Below the pieces are notes generated by a model. It had not been told where the DNA came from and ran no database searches. It was given only the letters and a program-made list of their open reading frames with translations. This document shows, in pieces, positions 1 through 13,036 of a DNA stretch of 64,000 nucleotides. The position numbers were made by a program, and so were the translations under genes. The stretch covers positions 38,866,225 through 38,930,224 of the forward strand of contig OX439003.1 of NCBI GenBank assembly GCA_949316495.1, given 5' to 3'. The first letter of the stretch is position 1. The number at the start of each line of letters is the position of its first letter. The stretch is from Amphiduros pacificus. Taxonomy: Eukaryota > Annelida > Polychaeta > Phyllodocida > Hesionidae.

Positions 1-215
1 AACATAAAGTTAGCTATTTCATTCAGTGAAAATGTTAACATATCTTATAAAAACATTGGAAAACTAAGCTAAAAAAATGAAGTATTCCTTTTTGAATAAT
101 AATGGGGTTTTCACATTTAAAATATACTGTCCTCAATATTTTCAGTCATGGATACTTAATGAGGGGTCTGGTTTTAGCTTCTTGCATGTTGATGGTCGCT
201 ACCTGTTATTTGCAG

Positions 216-2323
216 AGTGTCCGTATGGAAACCGGGTTTCTTGGTGCTCTATGCTTCATCCCAGAGACTGCTACGTCTATGAACATCTCTGCTGCTTAAC
301 CTGCTCCAGAATGGAATATAGCGGTCTCGCTGGTAACTAAACATCATCTCATACATCAGAGTAGAGCTTCTTAATGCAGACATCATCATCGCCTACATCA
401 GAGTAGACCCTCTTAATGTAGACATCATCCCATACATTAGAGTAGACGCTCTTAAAGTAGACATCATCCCATGCATTAGAGTAGACCCTCTTAAAGTAGA
501 CATCATCCCATGCATTAAAGTAGACCCTTTTAATGTAGACATCATCCCTTAAATTAGAATAGACCCTCTTAATGTAGATATCATCTCCTACATCAGAGTA
601 GATCCTCTTAATGCAGGCATCGTCTCCTACATCAGAGTAGACCCTCTTAATGCAGGCGTCATCATCTCATACATCAGAGTAGGCCCTCTTAATGCAGGCG
701 TCATCATCTCCTACATCAGAGTAGACCTTCTTAATGCAGGCGTCATCATCTCCTACATCAGAGTAGACCTTCTTAATGCAGGCATCATCATCTCCTACAT
801 CAGTGTAGACCCTCTTAATGTAGATATCATCCCATAAATCAGAGTAGACCCTCTTAATGCAGACATCATCATCTCCAACATTAGAGTAGACCCTCTTAAT
901 TCAGACATTATCATCTCCTACATCAGAGTAGATCCTCTTAATGTAGACATCAACATCTCCTACATCATAGTAGACCCTCTTAATGTAGACATCATCATCT
1001 CATACATCATAGTAGACCCTCTTAATGTAGACATCATCATCTCATACATCATAGTAGACCCTCTTAATGTAGACATCATCATCTCATACATCATAGTAGA
1101 CCCTCTTAATGTAGACATCATCATCTCTTACATCAGAGTCGATCCTCTCAGTGTGAGCCTCATCATCAAATAACATTATTCTCATTCATTGATATTACTT
1201 TTCCGTAACTTTCAACATGTATTATCATTAAAGTATAGAAGAAAGAATTTTTTTTAATTGCGGACTACTATTTGGTGTTTATGAGAAATACCTTTATACC
1301 TGATTAGAAGCGTTTACATCTTCCTACGATTAATTTCCAGTTTTAGATTGCAAGTATGGTGACCGCTACATGTATTGCACACACGATGACTGCAAAGATA
1401 AAAGTCAGTGGAGAGATTGTTGTTTCTTGTGTAAAGATGTCATCGCCACCACGCCTTCAGTGCCATCCACAACAGCCCTGCCGACCATCCCTCCCACCAT
1501 CCTACCAGGTTGGTATTCCTAACTAACAGATTTATCATTGTGTATTTAGAAAAGTTGACCAAATATACACTGGGAGTGTCATTTAAGCTGTGCGTGGACA
1601 TTGGCATTATCGCTTGTCACAAATATTGGATGATAGGGAGTCCAATATGTTACATATGGGAGGATAAAACAATGCATTTTAATCGCATATGCAAAAGGAA
1701 GAGTGAATTGTAGGGAGAACGATATTGGATGAAGATATGCTGTTACATTTTCAATATATAGCTTTTCTTCATCCAATAAAATTGCATATATATTAAATCA
1801 TATGCAGGCCCTGCCAATACAGCCCAGTGGTTCCCTCATGGACTACATATTTTGCATAAACTTTACTCCCGAATGATGAATATGATATTTATGTCTATAC
1901 ATACTTACCTCTTTTGATATGAAAACGATTTCAGATAACTGTGAAGGGGATTCAGCAAGCTGGTGTGCAGAAATACCTGCCCGAGACTGTTATGTTAGTG
2001 CTGACATCTGCTGTGAAACATGTGGCAAACTTGCAAGAGGACCTCCAGGTTAGTAATGCATAAATATGCTTAAAAAGAATTCCCAAACTTGATATATCCT
2101 CTCACCGAGAAGAGGTGTAAATTAAATGTTGTTTATGTATGAATTATATTTGTAAATTAAAAATTGTTGTGCTCTAAGTAAGGTAATGGTGTATGTTTGT
2201 GTAGGATGTGTTTTTGGAGACAAGGTTGGGTGGTGCAAGAGCCACAACAATAAGGAGTCATGCCAGAGGTCAAACATCCGCAAATCCTGCTGCAAAACCT
2301 GCTATAAATATATGACTCCCTAG
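216..2323 (+). CDS. 3' part of a gene with four tandem PLAC-like cysteine modules
   Basis: Four exons are seen: 216-332, 1347-1508, 1935-2048 and 2205-2323 (stop TAG). Every junction is in phase 1, so each exon is a symmetrical module. Each encodes a six-cysteine unit of the form C-x-GD-x-WC-x-DC-x-CC-x2-C, for example CLTC preceded by C in module 1 and CKTC in module 4. Module 2 is followed by a Thr/Pro linker. The CC-x2-C ending fits the PLAC domain found at the C-terminus of ADAMTS proteases, papilin and lacunin; that family link is from memory. The 5' part lies outside the window, so the full protein, its signal peptide and any protease domain cannot be seen. It is probably a secreted extracellular-matrix protein. 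A ShKT-type module is the main alternative, but ShKT lacks the adjacent Cys pair. Confidence 0.7.
345..1165. repeat. Minisatellite, 36-42 bp unit, in an intron
   Basis: About 20 imperfect copies of a unit containing AGTAGACCCTCTTAATG, mostly 39-42 bp long, fill the first 0.8 kb of the intron after the exon ending at 332. The last four copies (about 960-1130) are almost identical, showing recent local homogenisation. The array starts roughly a dozen bases after the splice donor at 333. Confidence 0.95.
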
Positions 2324-4140
2324 AGAGACTTCAACGTAAAATGTTTTAAAAGGGTGAATTTCTATTATGGTAAATCAAGGTATCTATTTTGTAATTATTA
2401 TAGAGGTTAATAGTGTAAAAAGTCAGTGTTTGTACATTCAAATTGAATATGTTATTTATTATCAGGTAATATTTTATAAAATATTTTATTAAATTGAACT
2501 ATGCTGATTTATTTGTACATAATTATGGTGTATATATGATTAAAATATTACATAAATCATATTCAAGATGGAATTTGTTGTATATTTCTCTCGGTTCATA
2601 TTGTAAAGCCTTAATGTATTGTGCTAAACATTGATGATATTTATCAAATCTTATATTTATTATTTTGAAAAAATAAGCTTCAGAGCTATACAAACTATTA
2701 ATCATTCTTGTGTAAATATATGCCAAAGGACACAATTAAACAGTTGTATTGAGATTTTTAAAGCACAGAATACCTCATCCATAGAGAGACTGGTTATTGC
2801 AATACAGGTTATAATCTTAAGCTGGTCACAAATCATACTTGATTTTTGTCCTTTTTAGTCCTAAAGTATAGAAATTTTATTTCCATGTCCATTCCATAGA
2901 TTTACTTGTAGGGTGCATTGTTTATTTCAGAACCAGCTATGATTTACCTAATCATAAAGAGTTGTTCACTTTCTTTACATATTTGATCAAGTATCTTTTA
3001 CGTATTGGCAGGGACATATCGTTTTAGCACAATACCTTGAAGAAAACCTCCTAAATTGATCTCGCAAAGTAGTATGTATTGCAAGACTTCCAACTTTTTT
3101 CATGAAACTTTTGTCAGTATTTTGAATGTTGTTATGAAAGCTCCATGAAGGTTTCAACTGATTATTAAATAAATGTTAACTTCTTGATCTAAGAATTGAT
3201 ACAGACATATGTAAACACCAAAGAAATATTAACGGAATATTTCAAGAGAAATTTTAATTTAGATCAATTTCTACTTTTGGGAAAATATCTCAATAAATCA
3301 TGTAATCAAGCCACTCAAGATTATATCGGTAGTGTTGATTTCTTAAATTAAATAAATTAAAAACAAAATTCGAATATTAAGGAATAATGCAGGCCCTAAA
3401 AAAGATTTTAAGTCAATTTTCAAACAACTTTCAACCACCTACCCTCCAAGATAGAACTTCTCTATCATATCAGTCCCTGCCGCCAATGATAAAAAGATGC
3501 ACACATGATCGGCCGTAAGTCATGACTAGTCATGAAAATCTGTCTCTGATTGTGAATGGTAAGCGTCTCGGTAAGCTAACTGATGACAGGTTGTGAAATA
3601 GTCAATATAGGGCAATGTCGGCAAAGGTAGTGAGAAGATTGCACAACTGGTTATTACTAACGATGTAATGCAGAGTATCAATATCAACCACCATGCTGTC
3701 ACAACTTGGACACCACTATCACAGATAGTTTTACCACCAACGCAATACCTGTAAATGCATTCTTGACACTATTCAACATTTTAATCTCTCGCGCCTGTTC
3801 CTTACTCTCGTATTTCACGTCCAAAGTCAAAATATTCTCTGAGTTGAAAATTATGTCATGCACATACATCAAACACATTCATAATAAAACTATGGCAGCC
3901 TATTTACATATGCAGTCCTCAGATCTTCAATATGGAGAAATATTGCACATTGATTATCTCAGACTGAATGAATACATTATTGCAAAACACAAACCACCTG
4001 TGTTTGTTTTGAATCATTAATCAAAATATATGTTATTTTATTAAAAATAGTATGTCATAAAGTAATAAATCTTGACAGCTAACTGGACTGTAACAACACA
4101 GGTGCCAAGATATTAACCAAAATAATGGGTGAGGTAGATG
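2324..4140. other. AT-rich intergenic spacer
   Basis: The 3' UTR of the PLAC-like gene occupies the start. No convincing exon was found in the rest. The open frame at 3706-4020 has no splice or homology support. A stretch at about 3715-3768 resembles 6819-6872 and is probably part of a dispersed repeat. Confidence 0.5.
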
Positions 4141-4148
4141 TATATAAG
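4141..4148 (+). promoter_or_regulatory. TATA box of the Trp/Tyr-rich protein gene
   Basis: TATATAAG lies 79 bases before the ATG at 4220. A start of transcription about 25-30 bases downstream would give a short 5' leader. A strong TATA box fits a highly expressed tissue-specific secretory gene. Confidence 0.6.
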
Positions 4149-4219
4149 GTTGGATGCTGCCTCCCATCTTCACTCAAATGCTGCAGTCATCTCAACAGAG
4201 GCAGCACAAGTCTACAAAC

Positions 4220-5910
4220 ATGTGGCGCGCCCTATCGGCTGTTCTCCTTGTACTGCCCCTTATCCAGGTGAGTTCTTTTCTAACAATAGTGGGTTATTCA
4301 ACTCATGTATTTATTGCCATTATTTGAAAGTTATAATGTGTTTTAGTGTTTTGTCTTTTACACTTTATTTGATCAAATACAGGGCAGAGCCCAGTCAAGC
4401 ACATATATTCCAACTGTAAACACTCATATAGCATGGCCTGCAACATTTTAAAAATCACTTTGTCCGTGAATATGGTGTTCAGAGCTATGTTGTATTGAGT
4501 ATTATTTAATACTTACACTGCCCGTTTTAACAGGGGCAGGCAATGGAGAAGAAGGAAGGAGGATCTATTCTGGATGTGATTCATTATTCTGATACATTAG
4601 CAGACCCGGCGGAGAAGATTCCTGACATAACACCAGACTCCATGTCAAAAGACAGTCCTAAAAGTGATGGACAGTGTTCAGGTGACCGCACCAATCAAAT
4701 GTCTCTCTGCATGTATTGAAGGTTTTATGGTGGGATCACTTTAATGATAGGTTAAATGTGTTTTTTGTTGCTTTCAGAATGCCTGGAAGGTTTCATTGCT
4801 GAGTCCACTGCTAACCTAGATGCTAAACTGGAAGAGATCAAATGCATTCTCAATGCAGTAGCTATGCAACGTAAGGATAATCTACACTCATGATTGTTAT
4901 GAGCGAACTGAAATAAAATATTTTAATTACCTAATTGGAAGAAAGTATAATTTGTATATATTTAGTGAATTATCTCATCTTACATTTAAGTTTTGTCAGC
5001 TAATGGTGGACCTGATACGAACCAATACGTGAACTTAAACTTCCAAGGGCGGCCAAGCTACTGGTGGTACAACTCATCACCCTATAATTGGGGGTGGTCA
5101 AGCTACAACTGGTGGTCAAGCTACAACTGGTGGTATAACTCATCACCCTACAATTGGGGGTGGTCAAGCTACAACTGGTGGTATAACTCATCACCCTACA
5201 ATTGGGGGTGGTCAAGCTACAACTGGTGGTATAACTCATCACCCTACAATTGGGGGTGGTCAAGCTACAACTGGTGGTATAACTCATCACCCTACAATTG
5301 GGGGTGGTCAAGCTACAACTGGTGGTATAACTCATCACCCTACAATTGGGGGTGGTCAAGCTACAACTGGTGGTATAACTCATCACCCTACAATTGGGGG
5401 TGGTCAAGCTACAACTCGTGGCCAAGCTACACCTGGTGGTCTAGCCCATCAACCTCCTACTGGTGGCCAAGCTACACCTGGTGGTCTAGCCCATCAACCT
5501 CCTACTGGTGGCCAAGCTACACCTGGTGGTCTAGCCCATCAACCTCCTACTCGTGGCCAAGCTACACCTGGTGGTCTAGCCCATCAACCTCCTACTGGTG
5601 GCCAAGCTACACTTGGTGGTCTAGCCCATCAACCTCCTACTGGTGGTCAAGCTACAACTGGTCGTCTACCTGGCAATCCTATTACTGGTCATCTAGCCGG
5701 CCAACCTACTGGTCATCTAGCTGGCCAACCTACTACTGGTCATCTAGCTCGCCAACCTACTGGTCATCTAGCTGGCCAACCTACTGGTCATCTAGCTCGC
5801 CAACCTACTACTGGTCATCTAGCTCGCCAACCTACTGGTCATCTAGCTGGCCAACCTACTACTGGTCGTCGAGTGCTTATGGGTACGATTCGTTCTACTA
5901 TAAGAAATAA
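4220..5910 (+). CDS. Secreted Trp/Tyr/Ser-rich repetitive protein
   Basis: The exons are 4220-4267, 4534-4681, 4778-4870 and 5000-5910; they join in phase to encode 399 aa. Exon 1 encodes a typical signal peptide (MWRALSAVLLVLPLIQ). Exons 2-3 encode a polar segment with three cysteines and a helix-like stretch (DAKLEEIKCILNAV) that could mediate assembly. Exon 4 (about residues 97-399) is almost wholly repeats. There are seven 16-residue units of type WWYNSSPYNWGWSSYN, then five 15-residue units around WPSYTWWSSPSTSY, then about eight WSSSxPTY units, ending in YYKK. By hand count about one residue in five of exon 4 is Trp (roughly 63), with a similar share of Tyr, and there is no Cys. I recognise no family. 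Composition suggests a structural secreted material such as shell matrix, periostracum, byssus or glue; that is inference. Confidence 0.85.
5058..5880 (+). repeat. Coding minisatellites inside the Trp/Tyr-rich exon
   Basis: Three successive in-frame arrays are present. The first has a 48-bp unit (about 5058-5420, seven copies that are nearly identical in DNA). The second has a 45-bp unit containing CCAAGCTACACCTGGTGG (about 5415-5645). The third has 24/27-bp units containing TGGTCATCTAGC (about 5680-5870). All unit lengths are multiples of three. Near-identity at silent sites argues for recent expansion or gene conversion, and copy number is likely to vary among individuals. Confidence 0.95.
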
Positions 5911-6346
5911 ACGGTAAGCTGATTTGCTCCTTTCTATTACATCGAGATTATTATATCATTCAACTATGTTTTCGATCGATTATATCAGTTTCAAGTTTTG
6001 CAAGTTTTAGGATTGTTCATCTCAGGGAACATAAATCTTTTTTAGAATGGTTTGCATTTTAGTGTATACATTATTTGATATGTTAATGCTGTTTCTGAGA
6101 TATTCAAATAATTTCTGACATTAATATATTAATGTATATTCTATTGTGATTATTTCTCAGACGTTTGACAAAACCTAGAACATTTAGAAAACATAGTTGT
6201 CAGAATCGTCCCTGTCTCTTTCTTAATTCAATCATTTCATTTCAGGAATTCTGGAACAAAATTGATTGCATAAGGATTATTACGATGAAAAAGGATAATG
6301 GCTTTATTTTACTTCTTTCTTTGTACCCTCATATTTCTTTTATGCA

Positions 6347-6352
6347 AATAAA
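6347..6352 (+). terminator. Polyadenylation signal AATAAA, Trp/Tyr-rich gene
   Basis: AATAAA lies 437 bases after the stop codon at 5910. A possible 3' UTR intron runs from the GTAAGC just after the stop to an AG near 6160, but this is not certain. Confidence 0.5.
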
Positions 6353-6389
6353 AAGCTTCTATGCAAATAATGTGTTACGATTTTAGTGT

Positions 6390-8735
6390 ATAATATAATG
6401 CAAAATTCAGTTTATTACCAAAGGTTCTGCCTTATTTTTAAAACCCTGAACAAAGTGATAGGTAAGGGGGTAAATAAAACAAGGTGAGAGGGTAACTAAA
6501 ACATTGGTAATCCAATATTAATGTTGCCAAGGTATGCGGGCAAATCATACTTTTTATGATGTCGAACAGACAATCATATCCTAAATATCTTGCAAAGCTT
6601 AATTACATTTTCACAGTTCCAAATAAAACCTTATCTGAAGTTTATGCAGGACTTCAGATAGAGTAAGAACTAAGCGTACCCCAACTAAAGAATACTAATG
6701 ACAAAGGGAATACTCAAAATCGTCTCCATCTATGGCTTTATTCAAATTTATTCATTTCCAATTCCTCATTTCCAACTTTCAGCCGTCTTGGTTTCAGTGC
6801 TTTCGCATGCTAGCTGTTGCTATCACAAATTAGTTTGCCACCAATATGATACCTGTAAATGCACTCCTGACTTAACACCTGAAATACTTTATATCAGGGC
6901 TTGAACATATATGTTGATACAGTGAAGAAGAATGGTTCAATGATATTTTGAAATTGAAGGGAAAAACTGCTTTGGCACGTAATAGTTATTTTTTCTTATC
7001 AATTCAAAGAATTTTTTTCGTAGTGTTAAACCCGACAAGGTTTATTGCGTTATTGTATTACTCCGATCAGCATTATACAAATGTATCACCTGACATATTA
7101 TCTTAGTATAAAGGAGTCCTAAATGAAGTGCATATGTTGTTGGTGAGAGACCTGCACATGACTTTATGGCTATGATAATATCATTTCTCTCCTTAACAAG
7201 ATCAGGAATAAACCTGATCATGTGTACAATGCCCACTTATCTCCAATATACCTTATCAGGTATACAAGGTCCCAATCATCGTCAACAATAGAGTATACCT
7301 TGTCAGGTCCAGTCCGGTGTTGGAGATCTGCACAATGTCAGGTCTTCAGTTCCCTCAGTTCATTCACTGATGTCACATCCCATGGGAGCTGTGATGGGCT
7401 TATAAGGTCTAATTTACCCAGTTAATATGGTAAGTCATTTCATTTTTGTGTCTTACCCATATTGTTTAGCAAGCCAATATAATATCAATGTACAACTTAT
7501 GAATATTACGTGATTGATGTCTCCACGTAAGGAGTTAAGACAGTGCTTATGGAATAAATAGTAAATCTGGGATTAAGGTGATATACCAGAGTAAACACAG
7601 ATAAAACTATAAAAGACATAACCCTCGTTGAATTCTGGCAGTATTAAGTTGGTGGTTTTTAGAATAGAAATATAGACAAATGTTTCAACATGAACATATA
7701 TATGAAAATATATGGTGGATGGTGTGTTACCTATTTTTACGTCAGAGAACAAAGTACGATTTGTCGATAAATGCATGATTTGATTTGTGCTGTGATAAAA
7801 AAACGTTTTCTCCACTAGGCAAACATCTCTATCATACTCAAGCGGTTTGTACTCAATGCCAAAACCTCAGAACTGAACAGGCGCGCAATGTACTTTTTGT
7901 CACTGCAAGATTCCATATTTATATATTGTAGCCATCAAAATATTTACATATTGTATATTTCTGATATTTGTATCCTGTGATATAATATCACAATTTGATC
8001 TTAAAATGTTATGTTTTTTCAACAGAGATGTTTGTTTTGACATCAATATTTGTGGAATTAATTAATTTGATTATCATCATTACCTGTTCATATCCTTCTA
8101 ATATTATATTTGATTTGAGATCAATCACCTCTTTATGTTTACATATAGGTTCATATCAAATCGTTATTTATTTGTTACACTTAGTTATCTTGCAACACCA
8201 GTATACCTTCGAAAAAATGAAATCAGCTCTATCTTTAATTTTCACGTTTAATTATATACACCTTATAGACGTGATATAAATATGAAAGACAAATCATTTA
8301 ACTTCATTCATATATTTTAGATTGATTTATTGTCCAACATTGTGATTAAGATTTATGAGTTTATGATCTCATATGATGTGTTAATATTGAGTGCCTGTAA
8401 TCATTTTCAAGTGGCCAGATCTGTATGAATACAAATATGACAAACATTCCTCATATATTAAGGAAACCTAAATTAAGGTAAATATTGAATCTCGTCACAT
8501 ATGATAATGTAGTTTTTATTTATTAAACATAGCTATTTTAAAAATATTGTTGTTTTCATGTCTCGTGAAAATACAAATGTTAATAAATACATGTGCAGCA
8601 CACATTAAATGCAGGTGAGAGACGTTTTTATCTTTAGTGTTTACCCAGACTGAAATCAAAGTTTGAGTGTGGTGAACCTTTATATATATATTTAAGGAGG
8701 ATACAAGTGTCACTGCCATTATAAATTTATTATAA
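6390..8735. other. Intergenic spacer without recognised genes
   Basis: AT-rich sequence. Only short open frames occur, and none has splice context or recognisable similarity. A piece at about 6819-6872 is roughly 75-80% like 3715-3768. Confidence 0.5.
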
Positions 8736-9350
<615 letters not shown>

Positions 9351-9685
9351 ATAATGGAAATGATATGTATTGAAAACGATTAAAACAGATTTACTATGAG
9401 AATATGACTCCATACTTTAGATAACGTAATCTATATTAGATGATAACACAGACATGTCATCATCCATATTCGAAGTGTTACAATTACTGTGATACATGAT
9501 CCAAAATCCCCGTGACCTACTTCCTTATTAATCCTATCAAAGATCATGGAAAATGGGAAAGATAGAGAAGAAATTAAGGAAACAAATCTATTCATTTTCT
9601 TTATTATGTTTATGAACAGCTTCTACAAGTCATTTTGGCACATCTTTCAGATAACGTAATTTTGACTCGATTTTTATATTTTTAG

Positions 9686-11811
9686 ATGCAGGTGTTAAAG
9701 ATATTGCTCCTGCTGCAATCCACCTCATTATGTGTGGGCGTGTCCCTCAATATACCGGACATAGATGGCGCTGACGCTGGGGCTAAGGGGTGCAGGTTCT
9801 GTCCCCCGGGCTATGGGGTAGTTACCGTATGTAATGGCACGCAGGATACCGTGTGCGCCCCCTGTCCGGCCGGCACCTTCAGTGACAAGTACACAATGGA
9901 CCGGCCGTGCGCCCTGTGTGGGCACTGTGAGGAGGGTTACTATCAGAGAACCCCTTGCATCAGCACTCAGGATGTCAGGTGTGCACAGTGCTACCAGGCA
10001 AATGGTGGAGGCTTTGGAAACGAGGACTTCCTGAGGAAGTGTGAGACCACCACTACAACCACCACCACACCCATGCCTACCTCCACCACACCCACCACCA
10101 CACCCACCACCACCACACCCACCACATCTTCACCGCCCATACAGCAGAGCAAAACAAAGCATGTTGATCAACATATCAAAAGCGAAAAAAATGACACTGT
10201 CCACGAAGAGATAGAGGCATCTAGCGGAGATGGGGACGAGGTTATACTGAATTCAGGGGAAATACCACCTGTTATAGATGAAAATGAGCTTCCTGGTGAG
10301 TACTTTCCCGTCCAGACCACACCACAAACTGAACACATAGACAAAGTGGTGCCAAGAGGAAGAGCTAGTCAAAACGAGAAGGAAGAGGTTGAAGAGACCA
10401 AACCAGATGAGAATGGTAATTAAACTCTCTCTTAAAAAAGATTTGAAAGTTATTAAGGCAATTATTCATGTTATCAATGATAAATTGAATTGAGCCCTAT
10501 AAACACTTTTAGACAGAATGGTTGCAATTCCCTCCTATCCGCCACTTTCAATATAAATCAAAGTTATTGAAAAGATTTTGACTTTCATAAACAATTACCT
10601 ACAGTTATTATCAACTTGCATTAATGCACAGTCCACCCTATATTAAATGTCTATGAGAATTAGTAAATATAAAAGTTATGTTTTAACCGTATTTTCAGAA
10701 GCTGGAGAAGTGAAACCTTCCACACACAGCGTAGACAATATATTAGAAGTGGGACCAATGCTAGCTGAATCCAGAGATGAAGATGAAGGAGAAAATGTTA
10801 AAAAGGTAGAAAAGGTAGACATTTCCCTTTCAGCTGATACTTTCAAAGTTATTGAATTGCCTTTCATGCTTTATTACCTCCATAATAGCACCACTTTCAG
10901 TCATATACACATGTGAACACGGGACTCGTATGGAGAGAGTACAGAACAAAAGTTCAAAACACTAAGACGTATTCTGGAAAAATAAAAGTATATATTGTGA
11001 TAGTGAAACTAATGATATTGTTTGGGAGTATGATTGACTGCCGATTGATTGCCGATTGACTGCGAGAAAGTTGGCAAGAGTCAAACCTAACACAGATACC
11101 GTGGGTAATACCACGAACGGCTAATTCCAATCAGGAACATTTGTTGTTTATAAGCATATCCCATATAGCCTAGGATATTCCTCGGACATCTCCTTACCAA
11201 ATTTTTCATTTATTTGCAAACTATAAATAAAACTACTTTAACAGTTTGTTTCATAAGTGTCCTCCAGAAATAGATATGTGACATTTCAAATCATGTCCAT
11301 CACTCCCTTCAGCAAGTATAATTCCCTGTGTCTCTTTGATTTGCTTTCAGGCCAGTCGTGGCGGAGGCTTCCAGTGGCCGGTTCTACTGGCAGCTGTTGT
11401 GGCTGCTCTGGTTTTCTTTGTCCTCGGAATTTTAGTCAGTATGTGTGTCCACAAAACATCTTCACAAACAGTAAGTACTCAATGTGTTCAGAACAACCTT
11501 ATCCGTTAATAGTGTTGTATTTGACATAGAAAACCTCTACATCCTTACATAATGTTATACAATATCAATAATAGTAAGTGGCATTATATTATACAAGCTC
11601 AGCCATTGTTATTGCACCTGAGGACTAAGATATAGTTATATGAAGATATCACTCCATCCTTAAACTGTTTCAGCACAAATATGAAATTAACCATGGAGAT
11701 GAGCCTGCCAAAGTAGCAATGATACAGAAGATACATTCACCAGCCGCTGAAGCATACAAGGTCCCGGATGAGACGAGGACCCCGATATATCTGGGTAACC
11801 GCCAGCACTAA
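9686..11811 (+). CDS. TNF-receptor-superfamily-like type I membrane protein
   Basis: The exons are 9686-10415, 10699-10805 (or -10814, an alternative GT three codons on), 11351-11470 and 11674-11811; phases agree and give 364 aa. The protein has a signal peptide (residues 1-19), then cysteine-rich repeats at about 36-118 with TNFR-type spacing (CRFCPPGYG, CAPCPAGTFS, CALCGHCEEGYY), and a Thr/Pro mucin-like stalk (about 120-150). An acidic Glu-rich linker, a transmembrane helix from exon 3 (WPVLLAAVVAALVFFVLGIL) and a cytoplasmic tail of about 55 residues complete it. No death domain is present and I see no clear TRAF-binding motif. The ATG directly follows an AG acceptor, so a 5' UTR exon upstream is likely. 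It probably binds a TNF-like ligand; that role is inferred from the family. Confidence 0.8.
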
Positions 11812-13036
11812 CACACGGCCATTGTGACATGTCACTCTCTGCCAGGTTGACTAAACACTCCACTTGATCATAAACAAAAACTTTAAATGTCAAAGACCTC
11901 AGTTTGATTTGTATTTGGTGCTTTGTTTTTTTTTCAAAACTTATATTGTTGCTTTTAAGTATATTTATTGTACACGTGACATTTCAAACAGGTTGACCAT
12001 GTTTTGTAAATTTCGGACCTGATAATAATATACAATATATTCTCAAAAACACAGCCATTTTGTTAACCTGTAAGAAATGACATGTTCATTAATAGTAATG
12101 TGATGGTTGAATTCGCACCAGTATAATATAATAGCATACACACTATTATAATGTGATATAGTAGCATACATACCTCATTACAAGCTGGGTATGCAAGAAT
12201 GTTAATGAAATAAATTATTTTGTAAGATAATTATTACTTCACTACTTTTTTGCCTTTGATAATTTTGAAATATTCATGCCTAGATTCATAGAGGGTTTGC
12301 ATGTGGGAAGATTGACCGATCTTTAATCATTCATTGAATTGATTACATACTGAGATTCGAGGGAATACAGCTAATTGAAAAGGAAATTTATATGAAATGA
12401 TATTAATAAACAATGAATGCTCATTTGAAAGTGTTCATTTTATATTAAATTATCCTAATCTAACCCTGATACCAATAGTCCTACCATTACGATGCAAAAA
12501 GTAACATTAAGACAAAGTAGAGACCCTAAGGCCTTAATTGGTTGTAGCGCCCATTGTTTTCTACTATGTCTTTTGATTGTGATTAAGTGCATTAAATATT
12601 GTGAAAACAACCTTTGGATTCTTTGAAAAAATGAATAGTATATCTAAAGATTCCTTGCAGAAGTATTTCATATGTGTATCTTGCAAAAGAAATATTAATT
12701 AAATTCTTCTGGAAAAATATTAATTAAATTCTTCTGGAAAATTCCACGGATGATTAATGAAAGTTTTAGCACTGGCCGAATGTAAGGATCCCATGGGTTG
12801 ATTATCCTGATGATTATCTTAGTACCGATGGTCAGCATGTGAGGGTCTATGTGTAAGATATTAATCCTTCAATATCAGCAATCATTGCCTCAATCTATAT
12901 AGGTATATTGTGTGCATGGATTCAATAACATTACAAGAGAGACTGGAAGGGGATAAACCAGATTGGTTTTATTAAAGGTTGCCAAATACCGTGGTCAGAA
13001 TCATACACACTGTTCACTTGTTTGACTTTTAAACAG
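11812..13036. other. 3' UTR and intergenic or intronic sequence
   Basis: AT-rich. I looked for a coding exon that could donate in phase 1 to the exon at 13037 and found none that was convincing. Confidence 0.4.
12209..12214 (+). terminator. Polyadenylation signal AATAAA, TNFR-like gene
   Basis: AATAAA about 400 bases after the stop at 11811, followed by a T-rich stretch. It is the best 3' end candidate on this strand before the next exon. Confidence 0.45.

Noticed and set aside
3706-4020. 104-codon + strand open frame upstream of the Trp/Tyr-rich gene
   Set aside because: No family match or splice signals. Part of it resembles 6819-6872, which suggests a dispersed repeat.
5000-5425. 141-codon - strand open frame with SCSLTTPNCRVMSYTT repeats
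   Set aside because: It is the antisense of the 48-bp coding repeat. The + strand has signal peptide, exon phases and stop codon support.
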